Shown here in pieces: positions 18,159 through 27,039 of a DNA stretch of 64,000 nt. The translations under genes were made by a program, and so were the position numbers. The stretch comes from Bacteroidota bacterium (GTDB taxonomy: Bacteria > Bacteroidota > Bacteroidia > NS11-12g > UBA9320): NCBI GenBank assembly GCA_947468275.1, contig CANIKO010000001.1:62001-126000 (forward strand), given 5' to 3'. The notes under the pieces were generated by a model. It was not told where the DNA came from. It made no database searches and worked only from the letters and a program-made list of their open reading frames with translations. Numbering within the stretch: the stretch's first letter is position 1; every line of letters begins with the position of its first letter.

Positions 18159-18749
18159 ATGCCTGTAAAAGTTAGCATAAAAGAGCCGCTAGGAACTTAT
18201 TTCATTACGTTTACCTGCGCCAATTGGCTACCTCTAATTCAATTAACAAATGCTTATGACGCCGTTTATAAGTGGTTTTATACCTTGGTAAAAAACGGGC
18301 ATCATATTTTGGGGTATGTAGTAATGCCTAATCATGTTCATGCTTTAATATCCTTTAAAAATATAGGGCAATCCATTAATACCCTAGTGGGAAATGGCAA
18401 ACGGTTTATGGCGTATGAACTTATAAAGCGGTTTGAAGCACAAGGAGAAACAAAGGTGTTGACCCATTTGCAACTTGCGGTAACGGCCAAAGACCGACTT
18501 AGAAATAAAAAACACGAGGTTTGGAAATATTCGTTTGACTGGAAGGATTGCCAAACCAATGAATTTATGCTTCAGAAACTGAATTATATGCACCTAAATC
18601 CATGCAAAGGCAAATGGAATCTTTCAAAAACGCCTGAAGACTATGAACATAGTTCGGCAAAGTTTTATATTTGTGGTATGCGGGGTGTTTATCCAATAAC
18701 TAATTATCTAGAACTTGCCGATATTGATTTTACAGGAGATACAATATGA
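18159..18749 (+). CDS. REP-associated tyrosine transposase (RAYT), Y1/HUH family
   Basis: 196-residue single-strand DNA transposase of the IS200-like Y1 superfamily. It has the metal-binding H-hydrophobic-H motif at residues 59-61 (VVMPNHVHALISF) and the probable nucleophile Y143 in LNYMHLNPCKGKW. It starts with FITFTC near residue 15, as RAYTs do. The gene is bracketed by REP-like palindromes, two upstream in direct orientation and one starting 11 bases after its stop, which is the classical RAYT/REP layout: the enzyme recognises and moves the palindromes. A TATTTTTG box ends five bases before the ATG, so the transcript may have almost no leader. All key residues are present, so it may be active. 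Confidence 0.88.
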   Translation: MPVKVSIKEPLGTYFITFTCANWLPLIQLTNAYDAVYKWFYTLVKNGHHILGYVVMPNHVHALISFKNIGQSINTLVGNGKRFMAYELIKRFEAQGETKVLTHLQLAVTAKDRLRNKKHEVWKYSFDWKDCQTNEFMLQKLNYMHLNPCKGKWNLSKTPEDYEHSSAKFYICGMRGVYPITNYLELADIDFTGDTI

Positions 18750-18760
18750 GTATAGTTATA

Positions 18761-18853
18761 GAAAGCCGCCAAGTCAGCCCACCACTTCACAGGCCCACCG
18801 AGGCGAGACGTTGGCTGGGAAGGTGGTTTTTGGGAGAGACTCGGGAGGGAAGG
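18761..18853 (-). repeat. REP-like element R3 / left arm of about 90-bp inverted repeat
   Basis: GAAAGCCGCCAAGTCAGCCC ... GGCGAGACGTTGGCTGGG ... GGGAGAGACTCGGGAGGGA. It is inverted relative to R1 and R2. It matches the reverse complement of 19943-20033 at about nine positions in ten over its whole length, forming the left arm of the cassette. Confidence 0.85.
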
Positions 18854-18939
18854 AAAAGTCAGTCATTTATTTAATTATTTTATTAATTAATCATTTTTTC
18901 ATTTTATTAAATCATTATTTGTATGAAATATAATATCTA

Positions 18940-19581
18940 ATGAAAAAAATAATATTAATTACCGCCTCATTAATTTTTTGTGGTTTTGCCAAATCGCAAA
19001 CCAACGATGACACTGCTACCACTATTGCTGATGCAATAATTGCCCGAGCAATTGCAATAAATAATTTACCCCAAAGTGATTATTGCTATTTTAACACAAC
19101 TATGAATGGTAATTTGAGTAATGAAGACATTGTTACAGCCTTAAGTGGGAATACTGAAATAGAGGGAATGTTAACAATATTTGAAGCCACAGAAGAGGCT
19201 TTAATTGATGTCGGTGCTTCAGAATTTGCAAGTAAAGTGGATAATATGAACCTTATCGCAATTAAAGTTGGGGTTGGCGTATTTGGTGGTACTATCAATG
19301 GGGGACCATGTTCTGTATATAATGCGGCAATGGCTGAATGTGCTACTGATTATTCAGCTTGTGCTTTTTGGGGGGGATTAGGATGTGCCGCTTTTTCTGG
19401 GCCATTTGTTGCACCTTGCCTCGCAGCTGCTTTTGGTATTTGTACAGCAAGTGCTCGTACATGTATTGGAAGTGCTAAAGCTGGTAGTCCAGGTTGTTCA
19501 GGCGGTGGTGGGGGAATTATTTTTAATCCTTGGGTAGAAACTTGGGGAATTACAACGTCTAACCCTTACTGTAATCAATAG
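18940..19581 (+). CDS. Secreted Cys-rich protein, candidate bacteriocin-like precursor
   Basis: 213-residue protein with a Sec signal peptide (residues 1-20, ending KSQ), an acidic region of about 80 residues, a glycine-rich hydrophobic stretch, and a Cys/Ala/Gly-rich domain (124-186) holding eight cysteines at 124, 134, 141, 149, 160, 168, 175 and 186. Two more cysteines lie at 49 and 211, so the mature protein has ten, an even number that fits disulfides. The Cys/Gly/Ala-rich hydrophobic domain resembles in style the halocin C8-type bacteriocin domain; this is from memory and not from a search. The next gene, seven bases downstream, encodes a small membrane protein that could be an immunity factor. 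Other possibilities are an adhesin or a lineage-specific envelope protein. Confidence 0.55.
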   Translation: MKKIILITASLIFCGFAKSQTNDDTATTIADAIIARAIAINNLPQSDYCYFNTTMNGNLSNEDIVTALSGNTEIEGMLTIFEATEEALIDVGASEFASKVDNMNLIAIKVGVGVFGGTINGGPCSVYNAAMAECATDYSACAFWGGLGCAAFSGPFVAPCLAAAFGICTASARTCIGSAKAGSPGCSGGGGGIIFNPWVETWGITTSNPYCNQ

Positions 19582-19588
19582 TAAAATA

Positions 19589-19834
19589 ATGAAACTTCTA
19601 GTTTACCTAATTGGTTTTTTTGGCTTATCATTATTTTTTTATTATAAAAATCCAATTTTTGTTGTAATTATGTTGCTTATAGTTTCTGTAATGAAATTTT
19701 TCATATATAAAAAAGAAGCTAGAGTAAATGCTGATCTTTTTATTTTAGGTGGTTTAAAAACAGAACTTCAATATACATTTTATGCGGCGGTTTTTTCTGT
19801 TATAGTCTATACAGCACTTTTATTTTTAAATTAG
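19589..19834 (+). CDS. 81-residue membrane protein, candidate immunity partner
   Basis: Very hydrophobic protein with three probable transmembrane helices (about residues 2-17, 23-40 and 58-79) joined by short basic loops (KKEARVNADLF). No family is recognised. It starts seven bases after the Cys-rich secreted protein stops, so the two are almost certainly co-transcribed. Small membrane proteins translated with secreted bactericidal peptides are often immunity factors, which is the basis for the suggestion. An alternative is a generic small membrane protein of unknown role. Together the pair fills the space between the inverted REP-type arms. Confidence 0.6.
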   Translation: MKLLVYLIGFFGLSLFFYYKNPIFVVIMLLIVSVMKFFIYKKEARVNADLFILGGLKTELQYTFYAAVFSVIVYTALLFLN

Positions 19835-19886
19835 ATTAATGGTATGCAACATTCTTGTTTGCCTTCCAAGATACTCCCCGAAACCA

Positions 19887-19942
19887 CCTTTCCAGCCAAT
19901 GTCTCGCCCGGTTGGGCTTGTGAGGTGGCGGGCTGACTTTTA
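19887..19942 (+). repeat. REP-like element R4
   Basis: TTCCAGCCAATGTCTCGCCC ... TTGGGCTTGTGAGG ... GGGCTGACTT. Direct orientation, immediately before R5. The spacer preceding it (ACTCCCCGAAACCACC) echoes the spacer before R5 (TCTCCCCAAAACCACC), so the pair looks like a tandem duplication. Confidence 0.75.
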
Positions 19943-20040
19943 TTCCCTCCCGAGTCTCTCCCCAAAACCACCTTCCCAGCCAACGTCTCGCCCGGTTAGG
20001 CTCGTGAAGTGGAGGGCTGACTTGGCGGCTTTCTAATATC
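19943..20040 (+). repeat. REP-like element R5 / right arm of about 90-bp inverted repeat
   Basis: TCCCTCCCGAGTCTCTCCCC ... CCCAGCCAACGTCTCGCCC ... GGGCTGACTTGGCGGCTTTC. Its reverse complement aligns with 18761-18853 with only scattered differences, mostly in the central loop. Confidence 0.85.
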
Positions 20041-20068
20041 ACCTCAAAATATTTTAAGACACGACCGA

Positions 20069-21742
20069 TTAAAACAATCCTAAAATTTTTCCGTCATCAT
20101 CTATGTCAATAGCCTCGGCGGCAGGTATTTGAGGTAAGCCAGGCATACGCATCATTTCACCACAAACAGGGATTATAAATCCTGCACCGGTGGCAAATTC
20201 AAATTCACGAACGGTAAGTCTGAAATTAGCCGGACGACCAATTTTTTTAGGGTCATCCGTTAATGAGTATTGAGTTTTGGCCATACAAATTGGCAATTTA
20301 TCAAATCCCATTTTATATATTTTTTTAAGGTCGGTGAGGGCCTTGGCTGTGTAATCCACGCCATCAGCTCCGTATATTTTTTGAGCAATTGCTTGTAATT
20401 TATTTTCCACCGTATCATTCCAATCATAAGTACCTGCAAATGCACCTGTAGAATTTGCAATTGTATCTACCACTTTTTGGGCTATTTCTTTCATGCCTTC
20501 ACCACCGTGTTCAAAGCCTGCACCTATTGCAATAGCAACCCCTTTGCCTTCCACCAATTTAATTAAGGTGTCAACTTCAGCAGCTGAATCGGCATAAAAT
20601 TTATTGATAACCACCACCGGTGGAATTCCAAAGGATTTAATATTTTCAAGGTGTTTCTCAAGGTTACAAAATCCTTTTTTTAAAGCTTCTACATTTTCAT
20701 TTTTTAATTCTTTCACATCCACACCACCATGATATTTCAAAGCACGAATTGTAGCCACAATCATCACACACTTAGGTGTAACTCCGGCATAGCCACACTT
20801 AATATTTAAAAACTTTTCAGCACCTAAATCGGCACCAAAACCGGCTTCAGTAACTACATAGTCGGCCAAACTCATACCCATTTTAGTAGCTAAAATTGTG
20901 TTGGTTCCTTGTGCAATATTGGCAAACGGGCCACCATGTAAAATTGCAGGATTGCCTTCCAATGTTTGAACCAAATTAGGCTTGATGGCATCCTTAAGTA
21001 AAGCAGCCATTGCTCCTTGGGCATTTAATTGACGAGCAAATACTGGTTGACCATCAAACGTATTACCTATATATATATTACCACATTTTTGTTTCAGGTC
21101 TTTCAGATCTTTTGACATGCATAAAATAGCCATAACCTCTGAAGCTGCAGTAATATTAAATCCTGTTTCGCGAGGGATGCCGCCATTTTTGCCACCCAAA
21201 GCAATTATCATTTGTCTTAAGGAACGGTCATTCATATCCATTACTCGTTTCCAAACAACAGTTCTTGGGTCAATATTCAGGTTGTTTTCTTTTTTATTCT
21301 GAATGTTATTATCAATTAATGCTGAAAGTAAATTATTAGCTTTTTCAACCGCAGAAAAATCACCCGTAAAATGAAGATTAATATCTTCCATGGGGATAAC
21401 CTGACTATAGCCACCGCCGGCAGCACCACCTTTTACCCCAAATACCGGGCCTAATGATGGCTCACGCAAAACGGCTACAGCATTTTTGCCTATTTTATTT
21501 AATCCTTCAGTAAGACCAATACTCATTGTGGTTTTACCTTCACCTGCCGGTGTTGGATTAATAGCTGTAACTAATATTAAATTACTTTTAGCTAAATTAT
21601 CATGATTAATTAAATCCAAAGGTAATTTAGCCTTGTACTTGCCGTAGTATTCTAAATCATCGGTGTCTATGTTTAATTTTTCCGCAATTAACTTAATGTG
21701 CTTTGGAGTCGTTGACTGAGCTATTTCTATATCTGATAACAT
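20069..21742 (-). CDS. fhs: Formate--tetrahydrofolate ligase
   Basis: Cytoplasmic enzyme that joins formate to tetrahydrofolate with ATP to give 10-formyl-THF for purine and formyl-Met synthesis. The 557-residue product has the normal length and contains the P-loop TPAGEGKTT after LVTAINP, the FGVKGGAAGGGYSQV and DINLHFTGD segments, and the C-terminal REFEFATGAGFIIPVCGE / MRMPGLP motif. The ATG giving MLSDIEIAQ is preferred; a TTG thirteen codons upstream would add residues not found in the family. Like folC it serves one-carbon metabolism, but the accessory island separates them, so no operon is implied. Confidence 0.97.
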   Translation of the reverse strand: MLSDIEIAQSTTPKHIKLIAEKLNIDTDDLEYYGKYKAKLPLDLINHDNLAKSNLILVTAINPTPAGEGKTTMSIGLTEGLNKIGKNAVAVLREPSLGPVFGVKGGAAGGGYSQVIPMEDINLHFTGDFSAVEKANNLLSALIDNNIQNKKENNLNIDPRTVVWKRVMDMNDRSLRQMIIALGGKNGGIPRETGFNITAASEVMAILCMSKDLKDLKQKCGNIYIGNTFDGQPVFARQLNAQGAMAALLKDAIKPNLVQTLEGNPAILHGGPFANIAQGTNTILATKMGMSLADYVVTEAGFGADLGAEKFLNIKCGYAGVTPKCVMIVATIRALKYHGGVDVKELKNENVEALKKGFCNLEKHLENIKSFGIPPVVVINKFYADSAAEVDTLIKLVEGKGVAIAIGAGFEHGGEGMKEIAQKVVDTIANSTGAFAGTYDWNDTVENKLQAIAQKIYGADGVDYTAKALTDLKKIYKMGFDKLPICMAKTQYSLTDDPKKIGRPANFRLTVREFEFATGAGFIIPVCGEMMRMPGLPQIPAAEAIDIDDDGKILGLF

Positions 21743-22088
21743 AATTTTTAATTTGAAATAATTTTTTAATCTAGGCGGCAAACTTAATTAAAAATTTATC
21801 TTGAATATTGGATTACCACAGAAATTATTGTTACACCATAAAAAAAAGTTAAATCGAAGGGGGAAAGTTAAGTATGACCTGGTTCAACTTTATAAAAAAT
21901 GGAGCAGAATCTTAAAATTTGAATAGGTTGGGATGAAAAAGATTGTAATTAATAAGAGTAATAGATTAATTGTGAAATAAAGCATAGCGACTTAGCATAT
22001 TATTATGTCTGAAATTCAACATATTGAATATGATTTTGGTCTTTAAAACAAATTGAAAGGATTATTTTAAAAAATTTATTAAAACAGG

Positions 22089-22119
22089 TTTGTATTTTAT
22101 TTTAAAAATCATACTTTTG
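22089..22119 (+). promoter_or_regulatory. Bacteroidota promoter of the ribosomal supercluster
   Basis: TTTG (22089-22092), a 19-base spacer and TACTTTTG (22112-22119) match the -33/-7 consensus of the Bacteroidota primary sigma factor, 32 bases before rpsL. The remainder of the 409-base gap after the fhs start shows nothing else I can name. Confidence 0.75.
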
Positions 22120-22151
22120 CAGTCCGTTAAAAAATTGTACACAAAAAGCAA

Positions 22152-22532
22152 ATGCCGACCATACAACAATTAGTCCGTAAAGGCCGTGTAGCTCCTAAGT
22201 TCAAGAGCAAATCACCTGCCCTTGATTCATGCCCTCAAAGAAGAGGTGTATGTACTAGGGTTTATACGACTACTCCGAAGAAGCCAAACTCTGCCATGCG
22301 TAAAGTAGCCAGAGTAAGATTGACCAATAGCAAAGAGGTTAACGCCTATATCCCAGGTGAGGGACATAACCTACAGGAACACTCCATTGTATTAGTACGT
22401 GGAGGTAGGGTAAAAGATTTACCGGGTGTTCGTTATCACATTATACGTGGTGCGTTAGATACAGCAGGTGTTGAGGGTAGAAAACAACGCAGATCAAAAT
22501 ACGGTGCTAAGAGACCAAAAGTTAAAAAATAA
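22152..22532 (+). CDS. rpsL: 30S ribosomal protein S12
   Basis: 126-residue decoding-centre protein and first gene of the str operon. It contains the conserved [20 protein letters not shown] loop, the site of streptomycin-resistance changes; the key lysine is present, so no resistance substitution is evident there. A second conserved loop [16 protein letters not shown] follows. It overlaps rpsG by one base (stop TAA and ATG share an A), which indicates translational coupling. A strong Bacteroidota promoter lies upstream. Confidence 0.98.
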   Translation: MPTIQQLVRKGRVAPKFKSKSPALDSCPQRRGVCTRVYTTTPKKPNSAMRKVARVRLTNSKEVNAYIPGEGHNLQEHSIVLVRGGRVKDLPGVRYHIIRGALDTAGVEGRKQRRSKYGAKRPKVKK

Positions 22533-23002
22533 TGAGAAAGGCCAGAGCTAAGAAACGAATTCAAACCCCGGATCCACGTTTTAACGATGTGTTGATTTCA
22601 AGGTTTATTAATTGTATGATGCAGGATGGTAAAAAAAGCCAGTCCCGTAAAATATTTTATGATGCAATTGATATTGTTGGAGGTAAACTACCTGAGGAAG
22701 AAGGAGTAGAAGTGTTCAGAAGAGCACTTAATAATATAATGCCTACAGTCGAAGTGAAAGCTCGTCGTGTTGGTGGTTCTACTTTTCAGATACCTACTGA
22801 AGTTAAGCCTGAAAGAAGAGTGGCTTTAGGAACAAAATGGATGCTTACTTATTGCCGCAAGAGAAATGAAAAATCAATGGCTGAGAAATTGGCTGGAGAA
22901 ATATTAGCTGCAGCAAAAGGTGAAGGTTCATCCGTTAAGAAAAAAGAAGATACACACAAAATGGCCGATGCCAATAAAGCATTTTCACATTTCAGAGTGT
23001 AA
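22532..23002 (+). CDS. rpsG: 30S ribosomal protein S7
   Basis: 156 residues, the normal length. S7 nucleates assembly of the 30S head and contacts the E site. Recognisable segments are RKARAKKRIQTPDPRFND at the start, MQDGKKSQSRKIFYDA, and EVKARRVGGSTFQIP. Its start codon overlaps the rpsL stop by one base, and fusA begins seven bases after its stop. Confidence 0.98.
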   Translation: MRKARAKKRIQTPDPRFNDVLISRFINCMMQDGKKSQSRKIFYDAIDIVGGKLPEEEGVEVFRRALNNIMPTVEVKARRVGGSTFQIPTEVKPERRVALGTKWMLTYCRKRNEKSMAEKLAGEILAAAKGEGSSVKKKEDTHKMADANKAFSHFRV

Positions 23003-23009
23003 CTAAGTT

Positions 23010-25148
23010 ATGGCAAGAGATTTAAAATATACAAGAAACATCGGGATTGCTGCCCATATTGATGCCGGTAAAACAACAACTACCGAGCGGATATTATATT
23101 ATGCAGGTGTAAATCACAAAATTGGAGAAGTGCATGATGGTGCAGCTACAATGGATTGGATGGCACAAGAGCAAGAACGTGGAATTACAATAACTTCTGC
23201 AGCTACTACGGTTGCTTGGAACTATCCTATGAAGGATGGTGTTAAACTTCCTGAAACAAAAGAATACCATATAAATATAATAGATACACCTGGTCACGTT
23301 GATTTTACTGTTGAAGTAAATCGTTCTTTGCGTGTATTGGATGGTTTAGTGTTTTTATTTAGTGCAGTTGATGGTGTTGAACCACAATCTGAAACTAACT
23401 GGAGATTAGCAAATAATTATAATGTGGCACGTATTGGATTCGTAAATAAAATGGATCGTTCTGGTGCTGATTTTTTAATGGTTGTTAAACAAGTTAGAGA
23501 AATGCTAGGAAGCAATGCTGTTCCACTTCAACTACCAATTGGTGCAGAAGATGGATTTACAGGTGTTGTAGATTTGATAAACTATCGCGGAATGATCTGG
23601 AATGAAGCAGATAAAGGAATGACTTACAAAACCATTCCAATTCCTGATGATATGATTGAGGAGGCTAATGAGTGGAGAGAAAAGTTACTTGAGGCGGTTT
23701 CAGAATATGATGATCGTTTGATGGAAAAATTCTTTGAAGATCCAGCCTCTATTACTGAAAGAGAAATTTTAGATGCCTTACGCAAGGCTTGTTTAGATAT
23801 GAAGATTGTTCCGATGGTTTGTGGTTCATCTTTCAAAAATAAAGGAGTTCAAACCATGCTTGACCTTGTAATGGAACTTATGCCTAGCCCGCTCGACCGT
23901 AGTGAAGTTATAGGTATTAATCCAGACACTGAGGAGGAAGTTTCTCGTAAACCAGATGTAAAAGAACCATTTGCTGCATTAGCATTTAAAATTGCAACGG
24001 ATCCATTTGTTGGTCGTTTAGCTTTTATCAGAGCATATTCAGGTAAGTTAGATGCAGGTTCTTATGTATTAAATACTCGTAGTGGAAATAAAGAACGTAT
24101 TTCTAGGATTTTCCAAATGCATGCCAATAAACAAAACCCAATCGATTGTTTAGAAGCCGGCGATATTGGAGCAGCTGTAGGTTTTAAAGACATTAAAACT
24201 GGAGATACATTATGTGATGAAAAGCATCCAATTGTATTAGAGGCAATGAATTTCCCGAAACCGGTTATCGGTTTGGCAATTGAGCCTAAAACTCAAGCGG
24301 ATTCTGATCGATTAGGAGTTTCTTTAGGTAAATTATCTGAAGAAGATCCTACATTCCAAGTTAAAACAGATGAGGAAACAGGCCAAACAATCATAAGTGG
24401 TATGGGTGAACTTCACCTTGAAATTATAGTGGATCGTTTGCGTCGTGAATTTAAAGTTGAAATTAATCAGGGAGCACCACAGGTCGCATATAAAGAAGCC
24501 TTAAAAGGAACATTAAAGCACCGCGAAACTTTCAAAAAACAAACAGGTGGACGTGGAAAGTTTGCTGATATTCAATTTGAAATGTCACCAGTAGATGCTG
24601 ATTTTGTTGGTGAAGGTTTACAATTTGTTAATCAGATTGTCGGTGGAGCTATTCCACGTGAATTTATTCCTTCAGTTGAGAAAGGATTTAGAGAGTCTAT
24701 GAAGAATGGCGTTCTTGCAGGTTATCCTCTTGAAACCATGAAAATTAGATTATATGATGGTTCTTTTCACGCAGTTGATTCCGATTCAATTTCTTTTGAA
24801 TTAGCTGCTAAGCAAGGTTATAGAGATGCTGCAAAACATGCAAATCCTGTAATCTTAGAGCCAATTATGAAAATTGAAATTGTTACACCTGCTGATTATA
24901 TGGGTGATGTTCAAGGAGACCTTAACCGTCGTCGTGGACTAATAGAAGGACTAGAAGAAAGAGCAGGATCACAGGTTATTAAAGGTAAAGTTCCATTATC
25001 AGAAATGTTTGGTTATGTAACTACCCTTAGAACCATTACTTCAGGAAGAGCAACTTCGTCTATGGAATTTTCACATTACAATGAAGTTCCTAAAAATATG
25101 GCAGAAGAGATAATAGAAAAAGTAAAAGGAGTTAGAGCAAACGCATAA
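23010..25148 (+). CDS. fusA: Elongation factor G
   Basis: 712-residue translational GTPase that drives tRNA-mRNA translocation. GTPase motifs are G1 [14 protein letters not shown] (from residue 16), the switch [13 protein letters not shown]3 DTPGHVDF and G4 NKMDRSGA. Domains II-V follow, with [19 protein letters not shown] in domain IV and [17 protein letters not shown]. All catalytic motifs are intact. rpsJ follows directly after four bases, and tuf is absent from this position, as is usual in Bacteroidota. Confidence 0.98.
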   Translation: MARDLKYTRNIGIAAHIDAGKTTTTERILYYAGVNHKIGEVHDGAATMDWMAQEQERGITITSAATTVAWNYPMKDGVKLPETKEYHINIIDTPGHVDFTVEVNRSLRVLDGLVFLFSAVDGVEPQSETNWRLANNYNVARIGFVNKMDRSGADFLMVVKQVREMLGSNAVPLQLPIGAEDGFTGVVDLINYRGMIWNEADKGMTYKTIPIPDDMIEEANEWREKLLEAVSEYDDRLMEKFFEDPASITEREILDALRKACLDMKIVPMVCGSSFKNKGVQTMLDLVMELMPSPLDRSEVIGINPDTEEEVSRKPDVKEPFAALAFKIATDPFVGRLAFIRAYSGKLDAGSYVLNTRSGNKERISRIFQMHANKQNPIDCLEAGDIGAAVGFKDIKTGDTLCDEKHPIVLEAMNFPKPVIGLAIEPKTQADSDRLGVSLGKLSEEDPTFQVKTDEETGQTIISGMGELHLEIIVDRLRREFKVEINQGAPQVAYKEALKGTLKHRETFKKQTGGRGKFADIQFEMSPVDADFVGEGLQFVNQIVGGAIPREFIPSVEKGFRESMKNGVLAGYPLETMKIRLYDGSFHAVDSDSISFELAAKQGYRDAAKHANPVILEPIMKIEIVTPADYMGDVQGDLNRRRGLIEGLEERAGSQVIKGKVPLSEMFGYVTTLRTITSGRATSSMEFSHYNEVPKNMAEEIIEKVKGVRANA

Positions 25149-25152
25149 AAAA

Positions 25153-25461
25153 ATGGTGAACCAGAAAATAAGAATAAAATTAAAATCGTTCGATCATACA
25201 TTGATTGATAAATCAGCTGAGAAGATTGTTCGATCTGTAAAAGCCACAGGTGCCATAGTTAATGGTCCAATTCCATTACCTACTGAAAAAAGGATTTTTA
25301 CAGTGTTAAGATCACCGCACGTTAACAAAAAAGCTCGTGAGCAGTTTCAAACGTGTTCTTACAAAAGGTTGCTTGATATTTATAGTTCAACTGCCAAAAC
25401 GGTAGATGCACTTATGAAACTTGAGTTGCCAAGTGGAGTGGATGTTGAAATTAAAGTGTGA
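25153..25461 (+). CDS. rpsJ: 30S ribosomal protein S10
   Basis: 102 residues. Component of the 30S head and, in many bacteria, the NusE subunit of antitermination complexes. It contains [36 protein letters not shown], and a C-terminal SGVDVEIKV. It opens the S10 operon, but here no promoter of its own is visible, because only four bases separate it from fusA. Confidence 0.97.
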   Translation: MVNQKIRIKLKSFDHTLIDKSAEKIVRSVKATGAIVNGPIPLPTEKRIFTVLRSPHVNKKAREQFQTCSYKRLLDIYSSTAKTVDALMKLELPSGVDVEIKV

Positions 25462-25493
25462 TAGAAAAATAATATTAAAAAGAATAATTAATC

Positions 25494-26111
25494 ATGTTTG
25501 GAATAATAGGTAAAAAAGTAGGTATGACCAGCGTCTTTGCTGATAGCGGAAAATTAATTCCGTGTACAGTAATAGAAGCAGGACCATGCGTGGTTACCCA
25601 AATAAAAACAAAAGAAACTGACGGTTATAATGCAGTTCAAGTTGGATTTGGTGACCGCAAGGTAAAGAATACACCCAAACCGCTGATAGGTCATTTTGCG
25701 AAAGCAAATACAGCCCCAAAAACTAAAGTGGTCGAATTTGCCCATTTTGAAAGGGAGCTAAGCCTTGGCGATTCATTGGATGTAAGTGGTTTTGAAGTTG
25801 GAGAATTTGTAGATGTTATAGGAACTTCTAAAGGAAAAGGTTTCCAAGGAGTTGTTAAGCGTCATGGATTTGCCGGAGTCGGTGGAGCTACCCATGGGCA
25901 GCATAACAGACTTAGAGCGCCAGGATCTTTGGGTGCATCATCTTATCCTTCAAAAGTTTTTAAAGGAATGAGAATGGGTGGCCGAATGGGTGGTGATCGT
26001 GTAAAAATTACCAATCTTGAAGTGTTAAAGGTAGATGCCGAACTCAATCTTATCGTTGTTAAAGGAGCAATACCAGGGTTTAATGGTTCCATGGTTATAA
26101 TTGAAAAATAA
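25494..26111 (+). CDS. rplC: 50S ribosomal protein L3
   Basis: 205 residues, an early assembly protein near the peptidyl-transferase centre. It contains [18 protein letters not shown] at the start, [19 protein letters not shown] (the central finger reaching the catalytic centre) and [15 protein letters not shown]. The glutamine methylated in proteobacteria lies in this finger. rplD starts one base after its stop. Confidence 0.97.
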   Translation: MFGIIGKKVGMTSVFADSGKLIPCTVIEAGPCVVTQIKTKETDGYNAVQVGFGDRKVKNTPKPLIGHFAKANTAPKTKVVEFAHFERELSLGDSLDVSGFEVGEFVDVIGTSKGKGFQGVVKRHGFAGVGGATHGQHNRLRAPGSLGASSYPSKVFKGMRMGGRMGGDRVKITNLEVLKVDAELNLIVVKGAIPGFNGSMVIIEK

Positions 26112-26112
26112 G

Positions 26113-26742
26113 ATGAAACTGAACGTAATAGATATTAAAGGAAACGATACAGGTCGTCAGGTTGAATTGAACGATGGAGTATTTGGTATAGTGCCAAATG
26201 ACCACGCTATATATTTAGATGTTAAGCAATACTTGGCAAACCAACGTCAAGGAACACATAAATCTAAGGATAAGTCTGAAGTAACTGCTTCAACTAAAAA
26301 GATTAAACGTCAAAAGGGAACAGGAACTGCTCGTGCTGGTAGTTTGAAATCTGGTACTAGAGTTGGTGGTGGTCGTATTCATGGACCTCGCCCAAGAGAT
26401 TATAGTTTTAAATTAAATAAGAAACTAAAGAAATTGGCACGTATGTCTGCTTTAGCTTACAAATTAAAAGATAACAATATAACAATTATTGAATCTTTCA
26501 ATTTTGAAAAACCTAATACAAAAGAATTTAACGTACTTATTGGTGCATTAAATATGGCCGACAAACGTACATTATTTGTAGTGCCAGAATATAACAAGAA
26601 TATACACCTTTCAGCACGTAATCTTCCAAAATCAGAAGTTATGATTGCCTCAGATTTGAATACTTATCAAATTATGAAAGCAGCCAGAGTTGTATTAGTG
26701 GAAAATTCAGTTGTAAAATTAGAAGAAGTTTTAACCGCCTAA
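26113..26742 (+). CDS. rplD: 50S ribosomal protein L4
   Basis: 209 residues lining the nascent-peptide exit tunnel. Key segments are KKIKRQKGTGTARAGSLKSG and GGGRIHGPRPRDYSFKLNKK. I start at the ATG one base after rplC (MKLNVIDIKG); an upstream TTG inside rplC is unlikely. In proteobacteria L4 represses its own operon through the mRNA leader, but there is no such leader here. Confidence 0.97.
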   Translation: MKLNVIDIKGNDTGRQVELNDGVFGIVPNDHAIYLDVKQYLANQRQGTHKSKDKSEVTASTKKIKRQKGTGTARAGSLKSGTRVGGGRIHGPRPRDYSFKLNKKLKKLARMSALAYKLKDNNITIIESFNFEKPNTKEFNVLIGALNMADKRTLFVVPEYNKNIHLSARNLPKSEVMIASDLNTYQIMKAARVVLVENSVVKLEEVLTA

Positions 26743-26746
26743 TAAT

Positions 26747-27037
26747 ATGAGTATTTTAAAACGACCGTTATTAACGGAAAAAATGACCAAAATTGCTGAT
26801 AAAACAGCGCAGGTTGGTTTTGTAGTAGATAAAAATGCCTCCAAAGATGAAATCAAAGCTTTAATAGAAAAGGTTTATAATGTGGAAGTAGAAAGAGTGA
26901 ATACCATTTTGGTACGAGGAAAACGTAAGTCTCGTTTTACTAAATCTGGTGTTATAAATGGCAAGAAACCTAATTACAAAAAGGCTATTGTGCATTTGAA
27001 AGAGGGACAAAAAATAGATTTCTTTGAGAATATATAG
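26747..27037 (+). CDS. rplW: 50S ribosomal protein L23
   Basis: 96 residues located at the tunnel exit, where it docks trigger factor and SRP. It begins [12 protein letters not shown] and contains the basic loop [12 protein letters not shown]. It starts four bases after rplD. Confidence 0.95.
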   Translation: MSILKRPLLTEKMTKIADKTAQVGFVVDKNASKDEIKALIEKVYNVEVERVNTILVRGKRKSRFTKSGVINGKKPNYKKAIVHLKEGQKIDFFENI

Positions 27038-27039
27038 TC

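Larger units (their letters stand above)
18761..20033. mobile_element. Putative REP-bounded cassette with two cargo genes
   Basis: About 1.27 kb enclosed by near-identical inverted arms (18761-18853 and 19943-20033), next to a RAYT gene and carrying two plus-strand genes. Known RAYTs move single or paired short palindromes. A cassette in which cargo genes sit between REP-type arms is an inference from this layout and not an established element. No target-site duplication was identified. Confidence 0.5.

Noticed and set aside
18715-18933. 72-residue plus-strand frame overlapping the RAYT end
   Set aside because: It runs through REP element R3, has no similarity, and overlaps the stop region of the transposase.
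17941-20040. Possible CRISPR array from repeated palindromes
   Set aside because: Repeats differ in orientation, spacing and sequence, genes lie between them, and no cas genes are present; a REP/RAYT explanation fits better.
23010-25461. Expected tuf gene after fusA
   Set aside because: It is absent, but this is normal for Bacteroidota, so it was not counted as a loss.
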